A stretch of DNA of 64,000 nucleotides. Origin: Caryophanales bacterium UBA1744. GTDB lineage: Bacteria; Bacillota_I; Bacilli_A; RFN20; CAG-826. Below, piece after piece: positions 45,395 through 54,429 of the stretch. The notes under the pieces are model-generated. The model saw only the letters and a list, made by a program, of their open reading frames with translations, was not told the origin of the DNA and made no database searches. The DNA is taken from positions 1 through 64,000 of the forward strand of contig DCHU01000082.1 in assembly GCA_002314915.1 (NCBI GenBank). The letters run 5' to 3'. Every line of letters begins with the position of its first letter. Position 1 is the stretch's first letter. Both the position numbers and the translations under genes were made by a program.

Positions 45395-46298
45395 CCATGA
45401 AGTAGAATTAGCCCTTAAAGAGGGTAGACCGGTTGTTGCTTTAGAGAGCACAATCATTTCTCACGGCATGCCTTACCCAAGAAACGTCGAGACCGCTTTG
45501 ATGGTTGAAAAGGCCATTAGAGACAACGGCGCAATTCCTGCGACCATGGGCATTATCGATGGCGAAATAATCATCGGTATGAATCCAGAAGAAATTGAGG
45601 AATTCGGCAAAAAGAAGGGAATTGGCAAGATTTCCAAAAGAGATTTACCAATTTGTGTGGCCACAGAATCATGGGGCGCAACAACCGTCTCCGCCACAAT
45701 CCTTTGTGCAAAAATGGCTGGAATTGAAGTATTTGTAACCGGTGGAATCGGTGGTGTTCACCGCGGCGCTGAGACAACATGGGACGTCTCGAGAGACTTA
45801 TATGAACTCGGTGCGGAGCCTGTAACCGTTATCTGCGCTGGCGCAAAAGCTATCTTGGACATCGACAAGACTTTAGAGGTTTTAGAGACACAGGGCGTTT
45901 CCGTCATGTCATACAAGGAACCATCATTTGCCAATTTCTATTGCCGCAGCAGCGGAAAGCCTGTTGATTACGTCTTCAACACACCACTTGAAGCCGCAAA
46001 AGTCATTAAGGCAAAGAGAGACCTTGGGTTATCTGGAGGCATCTTGATTTCCAACCCATGCCCAGAAGAGTTCGCTTTGGCTCATGAATACGTCGATAGC
46101 ATCATCGACCAAGCTGTTAAAGAATCAGAAGAACAGGGAATCTGCGGAAAGGATTCAACCCCATTCTTGCTTAAGAGAATCGTTGAATTAACCGGAGGAG
46201 ACTCCCTTGATACAAACATCAAACTGGTAATCAACAACGCAGTATTGGGTGCGAAAATCGCCTCCGAATACGCAGAGTTGAGAAGGAAGGAGAAATAA
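45384..46298 (+). CDS. psuG: Pseudouridine-5'-phosphate glycosidase
   Basis: The 304-residue enzyme is recognised by EGRPVVALESTIISHGMPYP, VTGGIGGVHRGAE, DVSRDLYELG and the C-terminal GKDSTPFLLKRIVELTGG. It splits pseudouridine phosphate into uracil and ribose-5-phosphate during RNA breakdown. The usual partner kinase PsuK is not next to it. AAGAAAGAGG gives its ribosome site inside the end of the ATPase gene. Confidence 0.95.
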   Translation: MKVNHEVELALKEGRPVVALESTIISHGMPYPRNVETALMVEKAIRDNGAIPATMGIIDGEIIIGMNPEEIEEFGKKKGIGKISKRDLPICVATESWGATTVSATILCAKMAGIEVFVTGGIGGVHRGAETTWDVSRDLYELGAEPVTVICAGAKAILDIDKTLEVLETQGVSVMSYKEPSFANFYCRSSGKPVDYVFNTPLEAAKVIKAKRDLGLSGGILISNPCPEEFALAHEYVDSIIDQAVKESEEQGICGKDSTPFLLKRIVELTGGDSLDTNIKLVINNAVLGAKIASEYAELRRKEK

Positions 46299-46855
46299 TG
46301 ACAACTGAAGCTAGATTAAAATACGCTCTAAAAGAGATGATGTTGACCAAATCACTTAACGAAGTCAACGTCACAAGCTTATGCGAAAGATGCGGATGCC
46401 ATAGACAGACCTTCTATTACCACTATCAGGATATTTATGATCTTTTAGCGGCGATCTTCCTTAATGAGAAGATTCCTGGACTCAACGATGCGGATGACAT
46501 CAAGGATTGTTTGATGGCCCTCATTGGATACGCAAAAGAGAACTATGATTTCTTGCGATCAAGCTATAACTCAGCAGCCCACGATCTTGTTGAGAACTTT
46601 TTCTACAGCAAAACCATGTCAAAAGCCTTCGTTATCCTTGTTTCCTCAAACAAATACGGATTAACCAAGGACCAATATAGAACCGTTGCCAGACGCTTTG
46701 CTCGTTTCGTTGGAGATGAGCTCGCATATTCATTTAAAGATATGAGAATGACCCCTCTTAGATTTGAGAAGAACACAAAGAGATTCTCAAGCTGTGCGGT
46801 TTTGACTGTTTTACCTGGACTCGTCGAACTCTCAAAAGAGGAGAAGAGAAAGTAA
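46298..46855 (+). CDS. TetR-like transcriptional regulator
   Basis: The 185-residue protein has an N-terminal HTH (LKEMMLTKSLNEVNVTSLCERCGCHRQTFYYHYQDIYDLL). The C-terminal part resembles the DhaS-like TetR branch. The psuG stop overlaps its ATG by 1 nt, and the iron alcohol dehydrogenase gene starts 1 nt after its stop, so it is probably co-transcribed. Target unknown. Confidence 0.82.
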   Translation: MTTEARLKYALKEMMLTKSLNEVNVTSLCERCGCHRQTFYYHYQDIYDLLAAIFLNEKIPGLNDADDIKDCLMALIGYAKENYDFLRSSYNSAAHDLVENFFYSKTMSKAFVILVSSNKYGLTKDQYRTVARRFARFVGDELAYSFKDMRMTPLRFEKNTKRFSSCAVLTVLPGLVELSKEEKRK

Positions 46856-46856
46856 T

Positions 46857-48029
46857 ATGGAAAACTTTGAATTCTATAGTCCAACAAAAATCTTTTTCGG
46901 AAAGGCCAGGGAAAATGAGGTTGCCGATATTGTCAAATCCTATGGATTTAGCAAAGTCGCCATCATCTACGGAGGCAGAACCGTTATAAAAAATGGCCTT
47001 TTAGCCCTTGTGGAGGCCAAATTCATTAATGAAGGAATCTCCTTCATTGAATATGGCGGAATTACCCCAAACCCAGAACTCAGATTTGTTAAAGAGGGCA
47101 TTGAGGTTTGCAGATCCTTTGAACCTGATTTGCTTCTCGCTATGGGTGGAGGATCCGTCATCGATGTCGCGAAAGCAATATCTGTCGGTTACTTTTACGA
47201 AGGCGACCCATTTGACATCAATCTTGGGTTGGTCGAACCAAAGAAGGCCCTCCCTATTGGCACGATTATCACAATCTCTGCCGCAGGAAGCGAACTATCG
47301 AACTCATGCGTTATCACTAACCCAGAGACGAAGATTAAGAAGGGATTCAACAAAGATATAGTCCGTCCTTTGTTTGCAATCGAGAATCCTGAGCTTACAT
47401 ACTCTCTCCCTACATACCAGACCGCGGCGGGAATTGTTGATATGCTCATGCACACGATGGAGAGATATTTTGGTCCATCAGATAACAACCAGTTGGCAGA
47501 CGATTGGGCTTTAGATTTATGCAAAAACGTTATAAATGCTGGCAAAATCGCCATGAATCAGCCAAATAACTATGATGCAAGAGCACAACTGATGATTGCA
47601 TCGAGCTTTGCCCACAACGGAATAACTGGATTCGGAAAGAACAGCCGTTTTGTCGTTCATCCGCTTGAACACGCTGTATCCGGATATGCCCCAGAAGTCA
47701 CGCACGGTGCCGGAATTGGTGTATGTTATTTGGGTTGGGCGAGGTATGTTTATAAGCAGGATTTACCAAAATTCGCTAAATTCGCACGTACATTATTTAA
47801 TGTAATTGTGGAAGATGACGAAGAAGCGTCTATAATGGGTATCGTTGCGATGGAAGAGTTTTACAAATCCATCGGAATGCCAACCACTCTTAGAGAGTTT
47901 GGCCTAACTGAAAACGACCTCCCAGAATTGGTAGCCCTAGCAAGCGGAAACGGAACACGTGCGATTGGCCTTTACCCGCAATCGCTAAGCGCCAAAGACA
48001 TTGAGGCTATTTATCGCCTTTGTCTTTAA
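46857..48029 (+). CDS. Iron-containing alcohol dehydrogenase
   Basis: The 390-residue group III dehydrogenase has the NAD(P) motif GGGSVIDVAKAIS (about 95-107) and the metal-ligand region with VDMLMHTMERYF and HPLEHAVSGYAPEVTHGAGIGV. It is close to butanol dehydrogenases (BdhA/YugJ type), which reduce aldehydes in fermentation with NADPH or NADH. Why it sits with psuG and a TetR gene is unclear. Confidence 0.9.
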   Translation: MENFEFYSPTKIFFGKARENEVADIVKSYGFSKVAIIYGGRTVIKNGLLALVEAKFINEGISFIEYGGITPNPELRFVKEGIEVCRSFEPDLLLAMGGGSVIDVAKAISVGYFYEGDPFDINLGLVEPKKALPIGTIITISAAGSELSNSCVITNPETKIKKGFNKDIVRPLFAIENPELTYSLPTYQTAAGIVDMLMHTMERYFGPSDNNQLADDWALDLCKNVINAGKIAMNQPNNYDARAQLMIASSFAHNGITGFGKNSRFVVHPLEHAVSGYAPEVTHGAGIGVCYLGWARYVYKQDLPKFAKFARTLFNVIVEDDEEASIMGIVAMEEFYKSIGMPTTLREFGLTENDLPELVALASGNGTRAIGLYPQSLSAKDIEAIYRLCL

Positions 48030-48047
48030 ATTGAGGAGGATTTTATT

Positions 48048-49244
48048 ATGAAGAAAAACGACTTATATTCCTTATTTGTATATGTAATCATGCTGGCTAT
48101 CGCCGTGGTTACGGGCTTGGTTTTCGTTAGACCAACGTTCGCGGCAGCTTCAACAGCCATTCCTTTAGGAAATGGATTCGTATTCATTCTTTTGAGCGTT
48201 CTCGCTTCTATTTTATTGAACGCTGTCATCATTGAACTTGGACACCTTGTCGGTGCTAAGGTCGGGGGATATGAAGTGTATTCCACATGCGCACTCTGGT
48301 TCACGCTCAGAAAAAGGAAAAAAGAAGGCAAAATGAAGTTCAAAATCGGCGGATTCGACGGATTGACCGGTGAAACCAAGGTTACACCAAAGAGCGTTGA
48401 GAAATCCAACCCTAAAGCCATGATCTATTTCCCTCTCCTTTTCTTGTTCGTTGAGGTTATTGTTTTGGTTGCGATCATCATCTCCGGACAGGTATTTAGC
48501 AGCCCTGAAAACTCATGGGTCTGGTGGAAGACATTCGCTATCGTGTTCCTTTCAGCCGCATTCATGATCCACATCTACAATATCTTCCCTGCGCAGCTTG
48601 ATAACAAGAACGATGGTTATTTGTTCTCAATCCTCACAAACCAAACAAACAAAGAAGCATATAATAATATGCTTTTATCAGAATACGAACTTGCTATGGG
48701 CGGAGAGGCAATCGACACCCCTGTTTATGACAAAGTCACAGACTTCACATCCAGAATCAACGACATCACCCTTTATAAAGACTTTGATAAAGGCGATTAC
48801 GAAGACGCTTTAGCAATAGTTGAAAAGACGCTCGCGTGCGAGAAAGACGTGTCTGAGCGTGTCTATAACACCGCTGTAGCCCACAAGATCGCTACACTCA
48901 TGATGTTAAATAGAGACGAAGAAGCCAAGAAATACTATATTTCACAGCCTTTAATGGTTAAGAAATTCCTCTCTGAGGTTGGTAATGGACCAGCATTAAG
49001 AGCCTATATTCTCATCAGCTCAAACGTTGATGAATCATACGGAGAGACAAAAGAGGCTCTTGCTTGCTCCGAATCAATGGTCAGAAAGACCGTTGCTAAT
49101 AAACGCAAAACAGAGGAACTTCTCTTCGATAAGACGTTCGATATGGTTAGAGCGAAACATCCTGATTGGGACTTGAAAGAGTTCATGGAAGAGGATGAAA
49201 TCGAGAAAGACAACGACGAAGAAAATGAAAAAGAGGATGATTAA
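48048..49244 (+). CDS. Degenerate site-2-protease-like (M50) membrane protein
   Basis: The 398-residue protein has four or so membrane helices (about 8-185) and a helical cytoplasmic tail (about 195-385) with TPR-like character and a very acidic end. The helix that in M50 proteases carries HExxH reads IELGH (62-66), so the first zinc-binding His is Ile. The later motif, NIFPAQLDNKNDGY (178-191), is close to the usual NxxPxxxxDG. It is therefore probably an inactive S2P relative. AGGAGG precedes the start. Confidence 0.65.
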   Translation: MKKNDLYSLFVYVIMLAIAVVTGLVFVRPTFAAASTAIPLGNGFVFILLSVLASILLNAVIIELGHLVGAKVGGYEVYSTCALWFTLRKRKKEGKMKFKIGGFDGLTGETKVTPKSVEKSNPKAMIYFPLLFLFVEVIVLVAIIISGQVFSSPENSWVWWKTFAIVFLSAAFMIHIYNIFPAQLDNKNDGYLFSILTNQTNKEAYNNMLLSEYELAMGGEAIDTPVYDKVTDFTSRINDITLYKDFDKGDYEDALAIVEKTLACEKDVSERVYNTAVAHKIATLMMLNRDEEAKKYYISQPLMVKKFLSEVGNGPALRAYILISSNVDESYGETKEALACSESMVRKTVANKRKTEELLFDKTFDMVRAKHPDWDLKEFMEEDEIEKDNDEENEKEDD

Positions 49245-49264
49245 TTCACCCTCTTTTCTTTTGA
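49229..49264. terminator. Bidirectional terminator between convergent genes
   Basis: AAAGAGG and CCTCTTT arms with T-rich tails in both directions, lying between the stops at 49244 and 49281. Confidence 0.6.
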
Positions 49265-49280
49265 ATAAATTGACAAGTTT

Positions 49281-49904
49281 TTAATGTTTCCAAAGGCTTC
49301 TGTATAAATCGGTTGCCAAGAGTTTTGATGCGGTCTTCGCTGGGAAGAACTTAGTTGCTTCCATAACCTCATTGGCGCCTAAATGCTCTTTTCTGATGTA
49401 GTTAGCGAGCAATGCATAGTTTGCTTTTAATGTTGGAAGATCTGTCATCGCAACGTAGCTTAAGAACGCATTGAGGGCGACGTTATCGTTTGTGATAGTC
49501 ATGTATGGTTTTCTTAAGATGAATCTCTTAGAGAACATATAAACGCTCTTTTTGCCGCTTGTAGCCTTATTAGAGATGATTTCTAACTTATCTTCGACGG
49601 TTGGTCTTCTTCCTGTGATGCTATTAATAAAATTAATACCAGTATAGAAGCCAATTGCGTTCTTTCCGTTCTGAATATATCTCATCTCAATAGCATCCAT
49701 TGTGTCTGGAGCGGCTGTTTTCTGCTTGTCTGGGATGAAATAAACGCCATATGAGTATCTTCTAACAGCGCCTTCTTTTGTAAGTCTTAGAAGCTCTTGT
49801 TTAATGGCTGCCTGAGTCATTGTCTTGTCGTGAATATCAGATAAAAAGAACAACTCTAATGGTTGGTACTTTTCCTGAATTTGCGCAAGTAGTGATTTTT
49901 TCAT
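49281..49904 (-). CDS. AbiEi-like antitoxin-domain protein without a toxin partner
   Basis: The 207-residue protein opens with a winged-helix region (LSDIHDKTMTQAAIKQELLRLTKEGAVRRYSYGVYFIP) and continues as the DUF6088/AbiEi type (NAIGFYTGINFINSITGRRPTVEDKLEIISNK). AbiEi proteins repress their operon and neutralise the nucleotidyltransferase toxin AbiEii. No AbiEii gene is next to it. The promoter TTTACC-17-TATAAT ends 6 nt before the ATG, so it seems leaderless. Confidence 0.65.
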   Translation of the reverse strand: MKKSLLAQIQEKYQPLELFFLSDIHDKTMTQAAIKQELLRLTKEGAVRRYSYGVYFIPDKQKTAAPDTMDAIEMRYIQNGKNAIGFYTGINFINSITGRRPTVEDKLEIISNKATSGKKSVYMFSKRFILRKPYMTITNDNVALNAFLSYVAMTDLPTLKANYALLANYIRKEHLGANEVMEATKFFPAKTASKLLATDLYRSLWKH

Positions 49905-49910
49905 AATCGA

Positions 49911-49939
49911 ATTATAACATAACCTATTAAAAAGGTAAA
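49911..49939 (-). promoter_or_regulatory. Promoter of a probably leaderless AbiEi-like message
   Basis: Minus-strand TTTACC (49934-49939), 17 nt, TATAAT (49911-49916), then 6 nt to the ATG at 49904. No Shine-Dalgarno sequence. Confidence 0.65.
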
Positions 49940-49979
49940 AAGATAACGAATAATTTTAAAAAAGTTCGATTAAATCTAA

Positions 49980-50010
49980 GAAAAAAGACCGCATTTTCAC
50001 GCGATCTTTA
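49980..50010 (-). terminator. Terminator after tldE
   Basis: AAGATCGC and GCGGTCTT arms followed by TTTTTTT on the minus strand. Confidence 0.75.
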
Positions 50011-50028
50011 GTGTTTTTGGTTGTTTTA

Positions 50029-51351
50029 TTACTTTCCGCCGATAGACATTGATTTGATTAAGATGTCTGAGCAGATGATCGAAGAAAGGGTAAGCTTTTC
50101 GTTATTGTCGAAGGCTGTGACTTCGTTCAACATTTTGAATAAATTGCCTGATAAAGTGATCAGAGTTAATGGTTTTGTAACCTTGCCATTTTCGATCATG
50201 AATCCTTGTGCCTGGCAAGAGAAGTCGCCAGATCTTGCGTTCATGCCGGTTCCAAGTCCCTGGATGTCGGTGATGTAGACTCCCTCGTTAATTGGAGCGA
50301 TCATTTCATCGAATGTAGCCTTGCCGCCTTTTATATAAATATTAGAGAAGGATGTAGCGAGTCTTCCTCCAGCGTATCTTCCGTTTCCGGTTGACTCAAC
50401 ACCATCGATCTTTGCGGTCTCTGTGTTGTAGAGGTATGTCTTCAGAACGCCGTTCTTCACGATGTCCTTGTTTTCTTTTGCGACTCCCTCGTCATCAAAG
50501 TAAGAGAAGAAGATGTTTGGTAATAAAGGCTTCTCTGCGATGTTGATTTTGGTTGACGCAATTTTTGTACCTAATTTTCCGGCTAAGAAACTTGAACCTC
50601 TCTGAACTTCTTCAGCGATGGTTGAGTGGATGAAATAATTGGCGATTGATGCGAACACGCTGTTCTTCAAAACGGTTGGATATTTGCCTGAGTTGCATGA
50701 GTCTGCGCCAAACTTTGAGATAACGCCATCACATGCGTTTTTGATGAACTCGTCTTTGTTGTAGGAAGAGAGGGATGTTCCATAGGAAATCTCATAGTTC
50801 TCCTTAACTTTATCGCCATCTTTTGCTGCAACGCCCGCATACATAATGAAGTAGTTGCCCTTGTCTTTAAGCTTTAAACCGTGTGAGTTATAGATTTCAC
50901 TAACGGTTTCCTTTTCCTCGTACTGAATTACGGTTACTTCGGAGATTCTGCTATCGTAAGCCAAAATTTCTTTCTCAAGAGAAAGAGCCATATTTATCTT
51001 GTCTTCAATAGGGGTTTTAACCAATTCTGGGTTGTAGACGTTCTTTTTGTGATACTTTTTGCTTCCAGGGAAGATGGATGCCTCACCTTCTTTTTCGCTA
51101 ATCTTAGCGGTTTTGAGGATTCCGTCGATTAAGAACTCAAAGCAACCCTTTCCAACTTTCTGTGTTGAGGATGCGCCAAGCTTTCCATTTACTACACCGC
51201 AAGCTTTGATTGAGATGTCATCTGAAATCTCGAATCCTTCAAGCGATCCGTGGAAGATCTGGAAACCTGTTGTTTTGCTTTGAGAGACTGTTAATTGGCA
51301 CTCTGAAATGCCATTGGCTTTAGCCAATTCAAAGAATTTTGCTACTTTCAT
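50029..51351 (-). CDS. tldE: TldE (PmbA)-type partner of TldD
   Basis: The 440-residue protein is the non-catalytic half of the TldD/TldE metalloprotease. It shows PmbA features such as NLYKDKGN-like GLKLKDKGNYFIMY, LLPNIFFSYFDDEG and NGVLKTYLYNTETAK, ending MNARSGDFSCQAQGFMIENG. The pair processes unfolded or modified peptides. It overlaps tldD by 4 nt. Confidence 0.88.
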   Translation of the reverse strand: MKVAKFFELAKANGISECQLTVSQSKTTGFQIFHGSLEGFEISDDISIKACGVVNGKLGASSTQKVGKGCFEFLIDGILKTAKISEKEGEASIFPGSKKYHKKNVYNPELVKTPIEDKINMALSLEKEILAYDSRISEVTVIQYEEKETVSEIYNSHGLKLKDKGNYFIMYAGVAAKDGDKVKENYEISYGTSLSSYNKDEFIKNACDGVISKFGADSCNSGKYPTVLKNSVFASIANYFIHSTIAEEVQRGSSFLAGKLGTKIASTKINIAEKPLLPNIFFSYFDDEGVAKENKDIVKNGVLKTYLYNTETAKIDGVESTGNGRYAGGRLATSFSNIYIKGGKATFDEMIAPINEGVYITDIQGLGTGMNARSGDFSCQAQGFMIENGKVTKPLTLITLSGNLFKMLNEVTAFDNNEKLTLSSIICSDILIKSMSIGGK

Positions 51352-52754
51352 TCCAATTTGCCTCCTCTTCCGCCAACGGTGATTGCGGAAATTCTAAGTG
51401 TTGGCTGTCCAACGTTTACAGGAACCATACCTGAAGATGCGCCACAGTTGCCCTGTCCTAAGTCGACGTCATTTCCAACTCTATCGATGTTCATCAAGAC
51501 TTCGCTTCCGCTTCCGATTAAGGTGCAACCTCTAACCGGTTCGCAGATTTTGCCGTCTCTAATGATATAAGCTTCGCTTGCGGAAAAGTTGAATTCGCCA
51601 GTCATTGGGTTGACCGACCCTCCGCCGAAGTTGTTGACATAGATGCCAAGTTTTGTGTCTTTGACAATCTGTTCTGGGTCATCTTTGCCCGCTGCAATGT
51701 ATGTGTTGGACATTCTGCTTGTTGGGGCATATTTGTAGCTTTCTCTTCTACATGTTCCGTTTGGTTCCATGCCAAGTCTTCTTCCGTTGAGTCTATCGAC
51801 CATGAATCCTGTGCAGATACCGTTCTTGATCAGACAATTCTTGTGTGTTTTGACACCTTCGGAGTCAATGCTGTTCGAACCCCATTCATTTGGAATCGTT
51901 CCATCGTCGTATGCTGTGACCAATTTCGAAGCGATTTGCTTTCCGATTGATTCTGAGAATACTGACTGCTTCTTTGCTGTTGCGGATGCCTCTAATGGGT
52001 GTCCGCATGCCTCATGGAACAAGACGCCTCCCCAGCCGTTTGTGATAACGACAGGATATACACCTGAAGGGCACTCGCCTGCGCTTAGGTTCTGGATTGC
52101 GACTTCGGCCGCTCTCCGAGATTTGGCCTTGTAATCAAGTTCCTTGAACCAATGCCATCCATCAGATCTTCCAGGAGCAACGCCTCCGGTTTCGATCTTT
52201 CCGTCTTCACCAGCAGCTAAAGCTGCAACATACAAACGTCCACGTTCTTCTGTGTTAACGATTTGGGATGCAACAGGTCCCTCGGCATTAAATAACTCCC
52301 AATTGCGGTGTGAGTTACCAAATGACGCCATAACACGGACGATTCTTGGGTCAACCGATTGGGCCTCCGCTGTGCATTCTTTTAAGAGCGCGATCTTTTC
52401 CTCGACTGGAACATCGATTAAGTGATCATCAATTTTATTGATGTTGTTAACTCTCTTTTTTGCGATTTTCTCGACTGTGATTTTTCTAATTCCGCTATAG
52501 CTTGCCGCTAATGAGTGGGCTAGATTCATCAAGCTTGTCTGGGTGGTGTCGCTTGTGTATCCGTAAACCGATTTAAATTCGTTTAAGATACGGATTCCAA
52601 CGCCATATGTTTTTGATTCGTTGGAGCTGTTGACCTTTCCGTTCTCTAATTCAACGGACTGGTTTGTTGTCTCCTCAACGTAAATCTCGGCGTAATCTCC
52701 ACCTGTGGACAAGCATTCATTCAAGACTTTAAGTGCTAAAGATTTTGAAATCAT
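51348..52754 (-). CDS. tldD: TldD metalloprotease
   Basis: The 468-residue catalytic half carries HEACGH (247-252; HExxxH zinc motif) in LFHEACGHPLEASATAKKQSVF. The C-terminal part has FGGGSVNPMTGEFNFSASEAYIIRDG. TldD/E cleaves small peptides, for example in maturing RiPP antibiotics or degrading toxins. No RiPP genes are nearby, so a housekeeping role is assumed. GAAAGGA precedes the start. Confidence 0.93.
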   Translation of the reverse strand: MISKSLALKVLNECLSTGGDYAEIYVEETTNQSVELENGKVNSSNESKTYGVGIRILNEFKSVYGYTSDTTQTSLMNLAHSLAASYSGIRKITVEKIAKKRVNNINKIDDHLIDVPVEEKIALLKECTAEAQSVDPRIVRVMASFGNSHRNWELFNAEGPVASQIVNTEERGRLYVAALAAGEDGKIETGGVAPGRSDGWHWFKELDYKAKSRRAAEVAIQNLSAGECPSGVYPVVITNGWGGVLFHEACGHPLEASATAKKQSVFSESIGKQIASKLVTAYDDGTIPNEWGSNSIDSEGVKTHKNCLIKNGICTGFMVDRLNGRRLGMEPNGTCRRESYKYAPTSRMSNTYIAAGKDDPEQIVKDTKLGIYVNNFGGGSVNPMTGEFNFSASEAYIIRDGKICEPVRGCTLIGSGSEVLMNIDRVGNDVDLGQGNCGASSGMVPVNVGQPTLRISAITVGGRGGKLE

Positions 52755-52851
52755 GTTTTATCCTTTCTTGCCGCCTATATGACGGCTCATACGATTGCAA
52801 CACTATCACAAGAATTATCCAATTTCACCTTTTTCATTTTTTGAAATGATT

Positions 52852-52863
52852 TATAGTAATCAT
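52852..52863 (+). promoter_or_regulatory. -10 box for a probably leaderless message at 52864
   Basis: TATAGT (52852-52857) followed by 6 nt and the ATG; no ribosome site. Confidence 0.4.
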
Positions 52864-53454
52864 ATGGAATTGTTTGACTCATTCACGAGTTATTGGAAAG
52901 AGAAGCAAAAGACCCTCGATAAGAAGGGTGTTTCCTTTATTGCGTACAAAGATTCTTTTAGGCACGGAATGAGAGGATTCCTCACCGGGTCATATTACAA
53001 AAGAGAGAGGTTAATCAAAGAGGGCGACCTCGTTTTTGGCTACACTTTTAAATGCTGGTCAGACGGGTCGAATTTCTCAAGCGATTATCCAACTTGGGTT
53101 TTGTTCTCGCCATATTTACAGGTAAGCAAAAACACAGCATTATTCGCAAAAATCAGCGGAAAACTGCAAGATTTTGCGAAACAAAATAAAGACAAAAAAT
53201 ACAGAAAACTCTGCAATTTAATCAACGAACCGTTGAGTGAATGCGACTATTTTGAGATACCCCCAGAGTTCACTGAGGGGGCGGTGGTTTACATGTCGAT
53301 TATATACGTTCACGTTAATCAATTCGTTAACTTCAGGATGGGCGTTAATCCACTCATAATCTCAAAGGGAATATCAAAAGAAGTAATCTATCTTCCAGAC
53401 TCTTATTGGCTTCCAGAATTCACAGATTTATATCACAAAAACAAACTTAATTAG
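52864..53454 (+). CDS. Hypothetical protein
   Basis: A 196-residue protein starting MELFDSFTSYWKEKQ, with no signal peptide or membrane helices. It is rich in Phe, Tyr and Trp (SYYKRERLIKEGDLVFGYTFKCWSDGSNFSSDYPTWVLFSP). I do not recognise the family. The chosen start lies 6 nt after a -10-like box; a longer frame to 52795 is possible but less likely. It is followed 10 nt later by the MBL hydrolase gene, so the two probably share a transcript. Confidence 0.75.
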   Translation: MELFDSFTSYWKEKQKTLDKKGVSFIAYKDSFRHGMRGFLTGSYYKRERLIKEGDLVFGYTFKCWSDGSNFSSDYPTWVLFSPYLQVSKNTALFAKISGKLQDFAKQNKDKKYRKLCNLINEPLSECDYFEIPPEFTEGAVVYMSIIYVHVNQFVNFRMGVNPLIISKGISKEVIYLPDSYWLPEFTDLYHKNKLN

Positions 53455-53464
53455 AGGGAATGTT

Positions 53465-54055
53465 ATGGCAACACTTTTCTATCAAGGACATGCATCGTTT
53501 AGGATTACCGCAAACAACGGAACGGTTATCTTCATCGACCCATATGAAGGGGTTGGCTACAAGACTCCAGCCAACCTTGTTCTGATATCTCATGAACACT
53601 ATGACCACAACGACATCAACAAGATAATTCCCGCCGATAGATGTGTGGTTGTTAGATCCAAAGACGCTTTAATAAACGGAACTTACTACTCGTTTGACCT
53701 GTTCGGAATCCACATCCAAGCGGTCCCAGCATATAACTCTCACCACAAAAAAGAGGAGTGCGTTGGATGGCTGATCGAAGTGGACGGAATCAAAATCTAT
53801 CACGCAGGTGACACGGACTTCATCCCAGAAATGGCAGATCTCGCAAAAGAGAACATCGACTACGCTTTATTGCCGATCGACGGATTCTATACGATGAGTC
53901 CGATGGATGCCGCAAAAGCAGCGGAAGTCATGAATGTTAAACACCTTATTCCAATGCACTGCAAACCGGGCTTAATCTGGGATATTAGACAGGTTATGCA
54001 AGTCCATTCCGACAAAGCGATGCTTGTTAGACCGAACGACAACATCGAACTTTAG
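53465..54055 (+). CDS. Metallo-beta-lactamase-fold metal-dependent hydrolase
   Basis: The 196-residue protein is a UPF0173/UlaG-like hydrolase. The metal site is SHEHYDHND (motif 2), with HAGDTDFIPE and a closing MHCKPG. The substrate cannot be told from sequence; relatives act on lactones, phosphoesters or N-acyl lipids. GAGGGAATGTT supplies its ribosome site. Confidence 0.85.
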   Translation: MATLFYQGHASFRITANNGTVIFIDPYEGVGYKTPANLVLISHEHYDHNDINKIIPADRCVVVRSKDALINGTYYSFDLFGIHIQAVPAYNSHHKKEECVGWLIEVDGIKIYHAGDTDFIPEMADLAKENIDYALLPIDGFYTMSPMDAAKAAEVMNVKHLIPMHCKPGLIWDIRQVMQVHSDKAMLVRPNDNIEL

Positions 54056-54118
54056 ATACATTGACGAGATTTTTTCATCCTCCTAAAAGGAAATAGTAAA
54101 GATTTAATCGGTTTTTCC

Positions 54119-54147
54119 TTGCGTAAGAGGGTGTGAACGGATAATAT
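54119..54147 (+). promoter_or_regulatory. rpmE promoter
   Basis: TTGCGT (54119-54124), a 17-nt spacer and TAATAT (54142-54147). Confidence 0.6.
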
Positions 54148-54195
54148 ATCAGCCGTAACTCTCTTTGTGGGGTAAACCACAAGGCGAAAGGAGTA
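54148..54195 (+). promoter_or_regulatory. Leader hairpin before rpmE (possible L31 autoregulatory element)
   Basis: An 8-bp stem, CTTTGTGG/CCACAAGG (with two G-U pairs), ends just before AAAGGAG. L31 genes in Firmicutes have known leader motifs, so this may be one; only one stem is seen. Confidence 0.4.
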
Positions 54196-54201
54196 TTGAA
54201 A

Positions 54202-54411
54202 ATGAAGAAAGACATCCACCCAAAGTACCACAAGATCACAGTCACATGCGTCAGCTGTGGTGCAACATTCGAAACCGGCTCAACCTTAAGCGAAATCAAG
54301 GTTGATACCTGCTCAAAGTGCCACCCATTCTACACAGGCAAGCAGCGTAACGTTTCAACAGACGGCCGTATCGACAAGTTCAACAAGAAACTTGCAAAAG
54401 CTGGAAAGTAA
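54202..54411 (+). CDS. rpmE: 50S ribosomal protein L31, zinc-binding type
   Basis: From [16 protein letters not shown] the protein has 69 residues. CVSCG and [10 protein letters not shown] are the four-cysteine zinc ligands of the C+ form, so it would be the zinc-replete L31. GGAG lies 8 nt upstream. The tail [15 protein letters not shown] is typical. A terminator follows. Confidence 0.95.
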   Translation: MKKDIHPKYHKITVTCVSCGATFETGSTLSEIKVDTCSKCHPFYTGKQRNVSTDGRIDKFNKKLAKAGK

Positions 54412-54429
54412 TAACGGGTCCAACATACA

